A stretch of DNA of 64,000 nt from NCBI GenBank assembly GCA_964019165.1, contig OZ025276.1, positions 10,464,005 through 10,528,004 of the forward strand, written 5' to 3'. This DNA is from Mastigias papua (taxonomy: Eukaryota; Cnidaria; Scyphozoa; Rhizostomeae; Mastigiidae). Position 1 is the first letter of the stretch; each line of letters begins with the position of its first letter. This document shows positions 12,001-26,030 of this stretch, piece after piece. The translations under genes were made by a program, and so were the position numbers. Below the pieces are notes generated by a model. That model was not told the DNA's origin. It was given only the letters and a program-made list of their open reading frames with translations, and did no database searches.

Positions 12001-15000
12001 ATTTCAAATTTGGTCATTTGTGAGCAAAATACCAAAGGCTATAGCCCTTACTTTTTGGCCACAAATGCCTCATTTTCATCACTTTTCAATCTGCAATCAA
12101 AATCACATCAATTTCAAATTTGGTCATTTTTGAGCAAAATACCAAGGCTATAGCCTTACTTTTTGGCCAAAAATGCCTCATTTTCATCACTTGTCAATCT
12201 GCAATCAAAATCAATCATTTCAAATTTGGTCATTTGTGAGCAAACTACCAAGGCTTTAGCCTTACTTTTTGGCCAAAAATGCCTCATTTTCATCACTTTT
12301 CAATCTGCATCCAAATCAATCAAATTTCAAATTTGGTCATTTTTGAGCAAAATACCAAGGCTATAGCCTTACGTTTTGGCCACAAATGCCTCATTTTCAT
12401 CACTTTTCAATCTGCAATCAAATCAATCAATTTCAAATTTGGTCATTTTTCAGCAAAATACCAAGGCTATAGCCTTACTTTTTGGCCACAAATGCCTCAT
12501 TTTCATCACTTTTCAATCTGCAATCAAATCAATCAATTTCAAATTTGGTCATTTTTCAGCAAAATACCAAGGCTATAGCCTTACTTTTTGGCCACAAATG
12601 CCTCATTCTCATCACTTTTCAATCTGCAATCAAAATCAATCAATTTCAAATTGGTCATTTTTCAGCAAAATACCAAGGCTATAGCCTTACTTTTTGGCCA
12701 AAAATGCCTCATTTTCATCACTTGTCAATCTGCAAATCAAAATCAATCAATGTCACATTTGGTCATTTTGGAGCAAAATACCAAGGCTATAGCCTTACTT
12801 TTTGGCCAAAAATGCCTCATTTTTCATCACTTCAATCTGCAATCAAATCAATCAATTTCAAATTTGATCATTTGTGAGCAAAATACCAAGGCTATAGCCT
12901 TACTTTTTGGCCACAAATCCTCATTCTCATCACTTTTCAATCTGCAATCAAAATCAATCAATTTGAAATTTGGTCATTTTTCAGCAAAATACCAAGGCTA
13001 TAGCCTTACTTTTTGGCCAAAAATGCCTCATTTTCATCACTTTTTCATCTGCAATCAAACTCAATCAATTTCAAATTTGGTCATTTGTGAGCAAAATACC
13101 AAGGCTATAGCCTTACTTTTTGGCCAAAAATGCCTCATTTTCATCACTTTTCAATCTGCAATCAAAATCAATCAATGTCAAATTTGGTCATTTTGGAGCA
13201 AAATACCAAGGCTATAGCCTTACTTTGTGGCCAAAAAATGCCTCATTTTCATCACTTTTCAATCTGCAATCAAAAATCAATCAATTCAAATTTTGTCATT
13301 TCTGAGCAAAATACCAGGCTATAGCCTTACTTTTTGGCCACAATGCCTCATTTTCATCACTTTTCAATCTGCAATCAAAAATCAATCAATTTCAAATTTG
13401 GTCATTTGTGAGCAAAATACCACGGCTAATAGCCTTACTTTTTGGCCAAAAATGCCTCATTTTCATCACTTTTCAATCTGCAATCAAAATCAATCAATGT
13501 CAAATTTGGTCATTTTGGAGCAAAATACCAAGGCTATAGCCTTACTTTGTGGCCACAAAATGCCTCATTTTCATCACTTCAATCTGCAATCAAAATCCAA
13601 TCAAATTTCAAATTTGGTCATTTTGGAGCAAAATACCAAGGCTATAGCCTTACTTTTTGGCCAAAAATGCCTCATTTTCATCACTTCAATCTGCAATCAA
13701 AATCAATCAATTTCAAATTTGATCATTTGTGAGCAAAATACCCAAGGCTATAGCCTTACTTTTTGGCCACAAATCCCTCATTCTCTCACTTTTCAATCTG
13801 CAATCAAAATCAACTCAATTTGAAATTTGGTCATTTTTCAGCAAACTACCAAGGCTATAGCCTTACTTTTTGGCCAAAAATGCCTCATTTTCATCACTTT
13901 TCAATCTGCAATCAAAATCAATCTATTTCAAATTTGGTCATTTTTGAGCAAAATACCAAGGCTATAGCCTTACGTTTTGGCCACAAATGCCTCATTTTCA
14001 TCACTTTTCAAATCTGCAATCAAAATCAATCAATTTCAAATTTGGTCATTTTTCAGCAAAATACCAAGGCTATAGCCTTACTTTTTGGCCACAAATGCCT
14101 CATTTTCATCACTTTTCAATCTGCAATCAAAATCAATCAATTTCAAATTTGGTCATTTTTCAGCAAAATACCAAGGCTATAGCCTTACTTTTTGGCCACA
14201 AATGCCTCATTCTCATCACTTTTCAATCTGCCAATCAAAATCAATCAATTTCAAATTTGGTCATTTTGGAGCAAAATACCAAGGCTATAGCCTTACTTTG
14301 TGGCCAAAAATGCCTCATTTCATCACTTCAATCTGAAATCAAAATCAATCAATTTCAAATTTGGTCATTTTGGAGCAAAATACCAAGGCTATAGCCTTAC
14401 TTTTGGCCAAAAATGCCTCATTTTCATCACTTCAATCTGCAATCAAAAATCATATCAATTTCAAATTAGGTCATTTTTGAGCAAAATACCAAGGCTATAG
14501 CCTTACGTTTTGGCCACAAATGCCTCATTTTCATCACTTTCAATCTGCAATCAAAATCAATCAATTTCAAATTTGGTCATTTTTCAGCAAAATACCAAGG
14601 CTATAGCCTTACTTTTGGCACAAATGCCTCATTTTCATCACTTTTCAATCTGCAATCAAAATCAATCATTTCAAATTTGGTCATTTTTCAGCAAAATACC
14701 AAGGCTATAGCCTTACTTTTTGGCCACAAATGCCTCATTCTCATCACTTTTCAATCTGCAATCAAAATCAATCAATTTCAAATTTGGTCATTTTGGAGCA
14801 AAATACCAAGGCTATAGCCTTACTTTGTGGCCCAAAATGCCTCATTTTCATCACTTCAATCTGAAATCAAAATCAATCAATTTCAAATTTGGTCATTTTG
14901 AGCAAAATACCAAGGCTATAGCCTTACTTTTTGGCCAAAAAATGCCTCATTTTCATCACTTCAATCTGCAATCAAAATCAATCAATTTCAAATTTGATCA

Positions 15001-18000
15001 TTTGTGAGCAAAATACCAAGGCTATAGCTTACTTTTTGGCCACAAATCCCTCATTCTCATCACTTTCAATCTGCAATCAAAATCAATCAATTTCAAATTT
15101 GGTCATTTTTCAGCAAAATACCAAGGCTATAGCCTTACTTTTTGGCCAAAATGCCTCATTTTCATCACTTTTCAATCTTGCAATCAAACTCAATCAATTT
15201 CAAATTTGGTCATTTGTGAGCAAAATACCAAGGCTATAGCCTTACTTTTTGGCCAAAAAATGCCTCATTTTCATCACTTTTCAATCTGCAATCAAAATCA
15301 ATCAATGTCAAATTTGGTCATTTTGGAGCAAAATACCAAGGCTATAGCCTTACTTTGTGGCCAAAAATGCCTCATTTTCATCACTTTTCAATCTGCAATC
15401 AAAATCAATCAATTTCAAATTTTGTCATTTCTGAGCAAAATACCAAGGCTATAGCCTTACTTTTTGGCCACAAATGCCTCATTTTCATCACTTTTCAATC
15501 TGCAATCAAAATCAATCAATTTCAAATTTGGTCATTTGTGAGCAAAATACCACGGCTATAGCCTTACTTTTTGGCCCAAAAATGCCTCATTTTCATCACT
15601 TTTCAATCTGCAATCAAAATCAATCAATGTCAAATTTGGTCATTTTTGGAGCAAAATACCAAGGCTATAGCCTTACTTTGTGGCCAAAAATGCCTCATTT
15701 TCATCACTTCAATCTGCAATCAAAATCAATCAATTTCAAATTTGGTCATTTTGGAGCAAAATACCAAGGCTATAGCCTTACTTTTTGGCCAAAATGCCTC
15801 ATTTTCATCACTTCAATCTGCAATCAAAATCAATCAATTTCAAATTTGATCATTTTGTGAGCAAAATACCAAGGCTATAGCCTTACTTTTTGGCCACAAA
15901 TCCCTCATTCTCATCACTTTTCAATCTGCAATCAAAATCAATCAATTTGAATTTGGTCAATTTTTCAGCAAAATACCAAGGCTATAGCCTTACTTTTTGG
16001 CCAAAAATGCCTCATTTTCATCATTTTCAATCTGCAATCAAACTCAATCAATTTCAAATTTGGTCATTTGTGAGCAAATACCAAGGCTATAGCCTTACTT
16101 TTTGGCCAAAAATGCCTCATTTTCATCACTTTTCAATCTGCAATCAAAATCAATCAATGTCAAATTTGGTCATTTTGGAGCAAAATACCAAGGCTATAGC
16201 CTTACTTTGTGGCCAAAAATGCCTCATTTTCATCACTTTTCAATCTGCAATCAAAATCAATCAATTTCAAATTTTGTCATTTCTGAGCAAATACCAAGGC
16301 TATAGCCTTACTTTTTGGCCACAAATGCCTCATTTTCATCACTTTTCAATCTGCAATCAAAATCAATCAATTTCAAATTTGGTCATTTGTGAGCAAAGTA
16401 CCACGGCTATAGCCTTACTTTTTTGGCCAAAAATGCCTCATTTTCATCACTTTTCAATCTGCAATCAAAAATCAATAAATGTCAAATTTGGTCATTTTGG
16501 AGCAAAAATACCAAGGCTATAGCCTTACTTTGTGGCCAAAAATGCCTCATTTTCATCACTTCAATCTGCAATCAAAATCAATCAATTTCAAATTTGATCA
16601 TTTGTGAGCAAAATACCAAGGCTATAGCCTTACTTTTTGGCCAAAAATGCTCATTTCTCATCACTTTTCAATCTGCAATCAAAATCATCAATTTCAAATT
16701 TTGTCATTTTTCAGCAAAATACCAAGGCTATAGCCTTACTTTTTTGGCCAAAAATGCCTCATTTTCATCACTTTTCAATCTGCAATCAAAATCAATAATT
16801 TGAAATTTGGTCATTTTTGAGCAAAATACCAAGGCTATAGCATAACTTTTCGGCCAAAAATGCCTCATTTTCATCACTTCAATCTGCAATCAAAATCAAT
16901 CAATTTCAAATTTGATCATTTGTGAGCAAAATACCAAGGCTATAGCCTTACTTTTTGGCCAAAAATGCCTCATTCTCATCACTTTTTCAATCTGCAATCA
17001 AAATCCAATAATTTGAAATTTGGTCATTTTTCAGCAAAATACCAAGGCTATAGCCTAACTTTTCGGCCAAAAATGCCTCCATTTTCATACTTTTCAATCT
17101 GCAATCAAATCAATCAATTTCAAATTTGGTCATGTTTGAGCAAAATACCAAGGCTATAGCTTTATTTTTGGCCAAAAAATGCCTCATTTCATCACTTTTC
17201 AATCTGCAAATCAAATCAATCAATGTCAAATTTGGTCATTTTGAGCAAAATACCAAGGCTATAGCCTTACTTTTGTGGCCAAAAATGCCTCATTTTCATC
17301 ACTTCAATCTGCAATCAAAATCAATCAATTTCAAATTTGATCATTGTGAGCAAAATACCAAGGCTAGCCTTAACTTTTTGGCCACAAATCCCTCATTTCT
17401 ATCATTTTCAATCTGCAATCAAAATCAATCAATTTCAAATTTGGTCATTTTTCAGCAAAATACCAAGGCTATAGCCTTACTTTTGCCAAAAATGCCTCTT
17501 TTCATCACTTTTCAATCTGCAATCAAAATCTATCAATTTCAAATTTTGTCAATTTTTCAGCAAAATACCAAGGCTATAGCCTTACTTTGTGGCCAAAAAT
17601 GCCTCATTTCCATCACTTTTCCAATCTGCAATCAAAATCAATCAATTTCACATTTGGTCATTTTTGAGCAAAATACCAAGGCTATAGCCTTTACTTTTTG
17701 GCCACAACATTGCTCATTTTCATCACTTTTCAATCTGCAATCAAAATTCAATCCATAATTTTTGGTCATTTTTGAGCAAATACCAGGCTATAGCCTAACT
17801 TTTTGGCCAAAAATGGCCTCATTTTCATTATCTACTTTTCAATCCTGCAATCAAATCAATCAATTTTCAAATTTGGTCATTTTTGAGCAAAATACCAAGG
17901 CTATAGCCTACATATTTTTGGCCCACAAATGCCCTCATTTTTCATCACTTTTCAATCTGCAATCAAAATCAATCAATTTCAAATTTGGTCATTTGTGAGC

Positions 18001-20500
18001 AAAGGCTATAGCCTTACTTTTTGGCCAAAAATGCCTCATTTTCATCACTTTTCAATCTGCAATCAAAATCAATCAATGTCAAATTTGGTCATTTTGGAGC
18101 AAAATACCAAGGCTATAGCCTTACTTTGTGGCCAAAAATGCCTCATTTTCATCACTTTTCAATCTGCAATCAAAATCAATCAATTTCAAATTTGATCATT
18201 TGTGAGCAAAATACCAAGGCTATAGCCTTACTTTTTGGCCAAAAATGCCTCATTCTCATCACTTTTCAATCTGCAATCAAAATCAATCAATTTCAAATTT
18301 TGTCATTTTCCAGCAAAATACCAAGGCTATAGCCTTACTTTTTGGCCAAAAATGCCTCATTTTCATCACTTTTCAATCTGCAATCAAAATCAATAATTTG
18401 AAATTTGGTCATTTTTTAGCAAAATACCAAGGCTATAGCCTAACTTTTCGGCCAAAAATGCCTCATTTTCATCACTTTTCAATCTGCAATCAAAATCAAT
18501 CAATTTCAAATTTGGTCATGTTTGAGCAAAATACCAAGGCTATAGCCTTACTTTTTGGCCAAAAATGCCTCATTTTCATCACTTTTCAATCTGCAATCAA
18601 AATCAATCAATGTCAAATTTGGTCATTTTGGAGCAAAATACCAAGGCTATAGCCTTACTTTGTGGCCAAAAATGCCTCATTTTCATCACTTCAATCTGCA
18701 ATCAAAATCAATCAATTTCAAATTTGATCATTTGTGAGCAAAATACCAAGGCTATAGCCTTACTTTTTGGCCACAAATCCCTCATTCTCATCACTTTTCA
18801 ATCTGCAATCAAAATCAATCAATTTCAAATTTGGTCATTTTTGAGCAAAATACCAAGGCTATAGCCTTACTTTTTGGCCACACATGCCTCATTTTCATCA
18901 CTTTTCAATCTGCAATCAAAATCAATCAATTTCAAATTTGGTCATGTTTGAGCAAAATACCAAGGCTATAGCCTTACGTTTTGGCCACAAATGCCTCATT
19001 TTCATCACTTTTCAATCTGCAATCAAAATCAATCAATTTCAAATTTGGTCATTTGTGAGCAAAATACCACGGCTATAGCCTTACTTTTTGGCCAAAAATG
19101 CCTCATTTTCATCACTTTTCAATCTGCAATCAAAATCAATCAATGTCAAATTTGGTCATTTTGCAGCAAAATACCAAGGCTATAGCCTTACTTTGTGGCC
19201 AAAAATGTCTCATTTTCATCACTTCAATCTGCAATCAAAATCAATCAATTTCAAATTTGATCATTTGTGAGCAAAATACCAAGGCTATAGCCTTACTTTT
19301 TGGCCAAAAATGCCTCATTCTCATCACTTTTCAATCTGCAATCAAAATCAATCAATTTCAAATTTTGTCATTTTTCAGCAAAATACCAAGGCTATAGCCT
19401 TACCTTTTGGCCAAAAATGCCTCATTTTCATCACTGTTCAATCTGCAATCAAAATCAATAATTTGAAATTTGGTCATTTTTGAGCAAAATACCAAGGCTA
19501 TAGCCTAACTTTTCGGCCAAAAATGCCTCATTTTCATCACTTTTCAATCTGCAATCAAAATCAATCAATTTCAAATTTGGTCATGTTTGAGCAAAATACC
19601 AAGGCTATAGCCTTACTTTTTGGCCAAAAATGCCTCATTTTCATCACTTTTCAATCTGCAATGAAAATCAATCAATGTCAAATTTGGTCATTTTGGAGCA
19701 AAATACCAAGGCTATAGCCTTACTTTGTGGCCAAAAATGCCTCATTTTCATCACTTCAATCTGCAATCAAAATCAATCAATTTCAAATTTGATCATTTGT
19801 GAGCAAAATACCAAGGCTATAGCCTTACTTTTTGGCCACAAATCCCTCATTCTCATCACTTTTCAATCTGCAATCAAAATCAATCAATTTCAAATTTGGT
19901 CATTTTTCAGCAAAATACCAAGGCTATAGCCTTACTTTTTGGCCAAAAATGCCTCATTTTCATCACTTTTCAATCTGCAATCAAAATCAATCAATTTCAA
20001 ATTTGGTCATTTGTGAGCAAAATACCAAGGCTATAGCCTTACTTTGTGGCCAAAAATGCCTCATTTCCATCACTTTTCAATCTGCAATCAAAATCAATCA
20101 ATTTCAAATTTGGTCATTTTTGAGCAAAATACCAAGGCTATAGCCTTACTTTTTGGCCACACATGCCTCATTTTCATCACTTTTCAATCTGCAATCAAAA
20201 TCAATCAATTTCAAATTTGGTCATTTTTGAGCAAAATACCAAGGCTATAGCCTAACTTTTTGGCCAAAAATGCCTCATTTTCATCACTTTTCAATCTGCA
20301 ATCAAAATCAATCAATTTCAAATTTGGTCATGTTTGAGCAAAATACCAAGGCTATAGCCTTACGTTTTGGCCACAAATGCCTCATTTTCATCACTTTTCA
20401 ATCTGCAATCAAAATCAATCAATGTCAAATTTGGTCATTTTGGAGCAAAATACCAAGGCTATAGCCTTACTTTGTGGCCAAAAATGCCTCATTTTCATCA
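3050..20500. repeat. 107-bp tandem satellite, heterogeneous block
   Basis: About 163 head-to-tail monomers of 107 bp. Each contains the 14-bp palindrome AAGGCTATAGCCTT, then AC, then a second palindrome TTTTTGGCCAAAAA, followed by an AT-rich stretch with AATCTGCAATCAAAATCAAT and CAAATTTGGTCA. Diagnostic variants (CATTTGTGAG, CAATGTCAAA, TTTTTCAGC, CAATTTGAAA, AATCAAACTCAA) recur in ordered series, giving higher-order repeats: 3407-4155 is repeated at 4156-4904 (seven monomers, 749 bp), and blocks recur at 4904, 5866 and 7790. From about 11330 to 17990 monomers carry many one-base indels. The + strand has a TAG inside the first palindrome of every monomer, so reading frames are short and shift between monomers. 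Candidate centromeric or pericentromeric satellite; function not shown. Confidence 0.98.
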
Positions 20501-20700
20501 NNNNNNNNNNNNNNNNNNNNNNNNNNNNNNNNNNNNNNNNNNNNNNNNNNNNNNNNNNNNNNNNNNNNNNNNNNNNNNNNNNNNNNNNNNNNNNNNNNNN
20601 NNNNNNNNNNNNNNNNNNNNNNNNNNNNNNNNNNNNNNNNNNNNNNNNNNNNNNNNNNNNNNNNNNNNNNNNNNNNNNNNNNNNNNNNNNNNNNNNNNNN
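20501..20700. other. Assembly gap, 200 N
   Basis: Exactly 200 undetermined bases interrupt the satellite. A round number suggests a gap of unknown true length. Confidence 0.99.
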
Positions 20701-20870
20701 ACTATTCAGCAAATCATCATTCATAAGATAAGTATCTTCATTGAGAATATTTATAATATGATTTACGTTTCACTCTTTCAAACGATAGAACAGACAATGA
20801 CATATCTCTCTCATCAAGAAGACATAGAGCTGTGAAAAAGACAATACCAAAAACACAAAACACACAATCA
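20701..20870. other. Non-satellite island beside the gap
   Basis: About 170 bases of AT-rich unique-looking sequence between the N run and the second satellite block. It joins the satellite in mid-monomer (at CCTTTCAATCTGC). No coding potential or known repeat was recognised. Confidence 0.7.
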
Positions 20871-23800
20871 CCTTTCAATCTGCAATCAAAATCAATCAAT
20901 TTCAAATTTGGTCATTTTTGAGCAAAATACCAAGGCTATAGCCTTACTTTTTGGCCAAAAATGCCTCATTTTCATCACTTTTCAATCTGCAATCAAAATC
21001 AATCAATTTCAAATTTGGTCATTTTTGAGCAAAATACCAAGGCTATAGCCTTACTTTTTGGCCAAAAATGCCTCATTTTCATCACTTTTCAATCTGCAAT
21101 CAAAATCAATCAATTTCAAATTTGGTCATTTTTGAGCAAAATACCAAGGCTATAGCCTTACTTTTTGGCCAAAAATGCCTCATTTTCATCACTTTTCAAT
21201 CTGCAATCAAAATCAATCAATTTCAAATTTGGTCATTTTTGAGCAAAATACCAAGGCTATAGCCTTACTTTTTGGCCAAAAATGCCTCATTTTCATCACT
21301 TTTCAATCTGCAATCAAAATCAATCAATTTCAAATTTGGTCATTTTTGAGCAAAATACCAAGGCTATAGCCTTACTTTTTGGCCAAAAATGCCTCATTTT
21401 CATCACTTTTCAATCTGCAATCAAAATCAATCAATTTCAAATTTGGTCATGTTTGAGCAAAATACCAAGGCTATAGCCTTACTTTTTGGCCAAAAATGCC
21501 TCATTTTCATCACTTTTCAATCTGCAATCAAAATCAATCAATTTCAAATTTGGTCATGTTTGAGCAAAATACCAAGGCTATAGCCTTACTTTTTGGCCAA
21601 AAATGCCTCATTTTCATCACTTTTCAATCTGCAATCAAAATCAATCAATTTCAAATTTGGTCATTTTTGAGCAAAATACCAAGGCTATAGCCTTACTTTT
21701 TGGCCAAAAATGCCTCATTTTCATCACTTTTCAATCTGCAATCAAAATCAATCAATTTCAAATTTGGTCATTTTTGAGCAAAATACCAAGGCTATAGCCT
21801 TACGTTTTGGCCAAAAATGCCTCATTTTCATCACTTTTCAATCTGCAATCAAAATCAATCAATTTCAAATTTGGTCATTTTTGAGCAAAATACCAAGGCT
21901 ATAGCCTTACTTTTTGGCCAAAAATGCCTCATTTTCATCACTTTTCAATCTGCAATCAAAGTCAATCAATTTCAAATTTGGTCATTTTTGAGCAAAATAC
22001 CAAGGCTATAGCCTTACTTTTTGGCCAAAAATGCCTCATTTTCATCACTTTTCAATCTGCAATCAAAATCAATCAATTTCAAATTTGGTCATGTTTGAGC
22101 AAAATACCAAGGCTATAGCCTTACTTTTTGGCCAAAAATGCCTCATTTTCATCACTTTTCAATCTGCAATCAAAATCAATCAATTTCAAATTTGGTCATT
22201 TTTGAGCAAAATACCAAGGCTATAGCCTTACTTTTTGGCCAAAAATGCCTCATTTTCATCACTTTTCAATCTGCAATCAAAATCAATCAATTTCAAATTT
22301 GGTCATTTTTGAGCAAAATACCAAGGCTATAGCCTTACTTTTTGGCCAAAAATGCCTCATTTTCATCACTTTTCAATCTGCAATCAAAATCAATCAATTT
22401 CAAATTTGGTCATTTTTGAGCAAAATACCAAGGCTATAGCCTTACTTTTTGGCCAAAAATGCCTCATTTTCATCACTTTTCAATCTGCAATCAAATTCAA
22501 TCAATTTCAAATTTGGTCATTTTTGAGCAAAATACCAAGGCTATAGCCTTACTTTTTGGCCAAAAATGCCTCATTTTCATCACTTTTCAATCTGCAATCA
22601 AAATCAATCAATTTCAAATTTGGTCATTTTTGAGCAAAATACCAAGGCTATAGCCTTACTTTTTGGCCAAAAATGCCTCATTTTCATCACTTTTCAATCT
22701 GCAATCAAAATCAATCAATTTCAAATTTGGTCATTTTTGAGCAAAATACCAAGGCTATAGCCTTACTTTTTGGCCAAAAATGCCTCATTTTCATCACTTT
22801 TCAATCTGCAATCAAAATCAATCAATTTCAAATTTGGTCATTTTTGAGCAAAATACCAAGGCTATAGCCTTACTTTTTGGCCAAAAATGCCTCATTTTCA
22901 TCACTTTTCAATCTGCAATCAAAATCAATCAATTTCAAATTTGGTCATTTTTGAGCAAAATACCAAGGCTATAGCCTTACTTTTTGGCCAAAAATGCCTC
23001 ATTTTCATCACTTTTCAATCTGCAATCAAAATCAATCAATTTCAAATTTGGTCATGTTTGAGCAAAATACCAAGGCTATAGCCTTACTTTTTGGCCAAAA
23101 ATGCCTCATTTTCATCACTTTTCAATCTGCAATCAAAATCAATCAATTTCAAATTTGGTCATGTTTGAGCAAAATACCAAGGCTATAGCCTTACTTTTTG
23201 GCCAAAAATGCCTCATTTTCATCACTTTTCAATCTGCAATCAAAATCAATCAATTTCAAATTTGGTCATTTTTGAGCAAAATACCAAGGCTATAGCCTTA
23301 CTTTTTGGCCAAAAATGCCTCATTTTCATCACTTTTCAATCTGCAATCAAAATCAATCAATTTCAAATTTGGTCATTTTTGAGCAAAATACCAAGGCTAT
23401 AGCCTTACTTTTTGGCCAAAAATGCCTCATTTTCATCACTTTTCAATCTGCAATCAAAATCAATCAATTTCAAATTTGGTCATTTTTGAGCAAAATACCA
23501 AGGCTATAGCCTTACTTTTTGGCCAAAAATGCCTCATTTTCATCACTTTTCAATCTGCAATCAAAATCAATCAATTTCAAATTTGGTCATTTTTGAGCAA
23601 AATACCAAGGCTATAGCCTTACTTTTTGGCCAAAAATGCCTCATTTTCATCACTTTTCAATCTGCAATCAAAATCAATCAATTTCAAATTTGGTCATTTT
23701 TGAGCAAAATACCAAGGCTATAGCCTTACTTTTTGGCCAAAAATGCCTCATTTTCATCACTTTTCAATCTGCAATCAAAATCAATCAATTTCAAATTTGG

Positions 23801-26030
23801 TCATTTTTGAGCAAAATACCAAGGCTATAGCCTTACTTTTTGGCCAAAAATGCCTCATTTTCATCACTTTTCAATCTGCAATCAAAATCAATCAATTTCA
23901 AATTTGGTCATTTTTGAGCAAAATACCAAGGCTATAGCCTTACTTTTTGGCCAAAAATGCCTCATTTTCATCACTTTTCAATCTGCAATCAAAATCAATC
24001 AATTTCAAATTTGGTCATTTTTGAGCAAAATACCAAGGCTATAGCCTTACTTTTTGGCCAAAAATGCCTCATTTTCATCACTTTTCAATCTGCAATCAAA
24101 ATCAATCAATTTCAAATTTGGTCATTTTTGAGCAAAATACCAAGGCTATAGCCTTACTTTTTGGCCAAAAATGCCTCATTTTCATCACTTTTCAATCTGC
24201 AATCAAAATCAATCAATTTCAAATTTGGTCATTTTTGAGCAAAATACCAAGGCTATAGCCTTACTTTTTGGCCAAAAATGCCTCATTTTCATCACTTTTC
24301 AATCTGCAATCAAAATCAATCAATTTCAAATTTGGTCATTTTTGAGCAAAATACCAAGGCTATAGCCTTACTTTTTGGCCAAAAATGCCTCATTTTCATC
24401 ACTTTTCAATCTGCAATCAAAATCAATCAATTTCAAATTTGGTCATTTTTGAGCAAAATACCAAGGCTATAGCCTTACTTTTTGGCCAAAAATGCCTCAT
24501 TTTCATCACTTTTCAATCTGCAATCAAAATCAATCAATTTCAAATTTGGTCATTTTTGAGCGAAATACCAAGGCTATAGCCTTACTTTTTGGCCAAAAAT
24601 GCCTCATTTTCATCACTTTTCAATCTGCAATCAAAATCAATCAATTTCAAATTTGGTCATTTTTGAGCAAAATACCAAGGCTATAGCCTTACTTTTTGGC
24701 CAAAAATGCCTCATTTTCATCACTTTTCAATCTGCAATCAAAATCAATCAATTTCAAATTTGGTCATTTTTGAGCAAAATACCAAGGCTATAGCCTTACT
24801 TTTTGGCCAAAAATGCCTCATTTTCATCACTTTTCAATCTGCAATCAAAATCAATCAATTTCAAATTTGGTCATTTTTGAGCAAAATACCAAGGCTATAG
24901 CCTTACTTTTTGGCCAAAAATGCCTCATTTTCATCACTTTTCAATCTGCAATCAAAATCAATCAATTTCAAATTTGGTCATTTTTGAGCAAAATACCAAG
25001 GCTATAGCCTTACTGTTTGGCCAAAAATGCCTCATTTTCATCACTTTTCAATCTGCAATCAAAATCAATCAATTTCAAATTTGGTCATTTTTGAGCAAAA
25101 TACCAAGGCTATAGCCTTACTTTTTGGCCAAAAATGCCTCATTCTCATCACTTTTCAATCTGCATTCAAACTCAATCAATTTCAAATTTGGTCATTTTTG
25201 AGCAAAATACCAAGGCTATAGCCTTACTTTTTGGCCAAAAATGCCTCATTTTCATCACTTTTCAATCTGCAATCAAAATCAATCAATTTCAAATTTGGTC
25301 ATTTTTGAGCAAAATACCAAGGCTATAGCCTTACTTTTTGGCCAAAAATGCCTCATTTTCATCACTTTTCAATCTGCAATCAAAATCAATCAATTTCAAA
25401 TTTGGTCATTTTTGAGCAAAATACCAAGGCTATAGCCTTACTTTTTGGCCAAAAATGCCTCATTTTCATCACTTTTCAATCTGCAATCAAAATCAATCAA
25501 TTTCAAATTTGGTCATTTTTGAGCAAAATACCAAGGCTATAGCCTTACTTTTTGGCCAAAAATGCCTCATTCTCATCACTTTTCAATCTGCAATCAAACT
25601 CAATCAATTTCAAATTTGGTCATTGTTGAGCAAAATACCAAGGCTATAGCCTTACTTTTTGGCCAAAAATGCCTCATTTTCATCACTTTTCAATCTGCAA
25701 TCAAAATCAATCAATTTCAAATTTGGTCATTTTTGAGCAAAATACCAAGGCTATAGCCTTACTTTTTGGCCAAAAATGCCTCATTTTCATCACTTTTCAA
25801 TCTGCAATCAAAATCAATCAATTTCAAATTTGGTCATTTTTGAGCAAAATACCAAGGCTATAGCCTTACTTTTTGGCCAAAAATGCCTCATTTTCATCAC
25901 TTTTCAATCTGCAATCAAAATCAATCAATTTCAAATTTGGTCATTTTTGAGCAAAATACCAAGGCTATAGCCTTACTTTTTGGCCAAAAATGCCTCATTT
26001 TCATCACTTGTGAAACTGGAATGAAACTTA
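20871..26030. repeat. 107-bp tandem satellite, homogenised block
   Basis: About 48 monomers of the same 107-bp unit, nearly all identical apart from isolated substitutions (for example CATGTTTGAG replacing CATTTTTGAG near 21450, 21557, 22092, 23055 and 23162; AATCAAACTCAA near 25170 and 25595). The paired variants at 21450/21557 recur 1605 bp (15 monomers) later. The last full monomer ends near 26010, where identity drops sharply. Confidence 0.98.

Noticed and set aside
3050..26030. CRISPR-like regular array
   Set aside because: The repeats are contiguous with no unique spacers and lie in a eukaryotic, intron-containing context.
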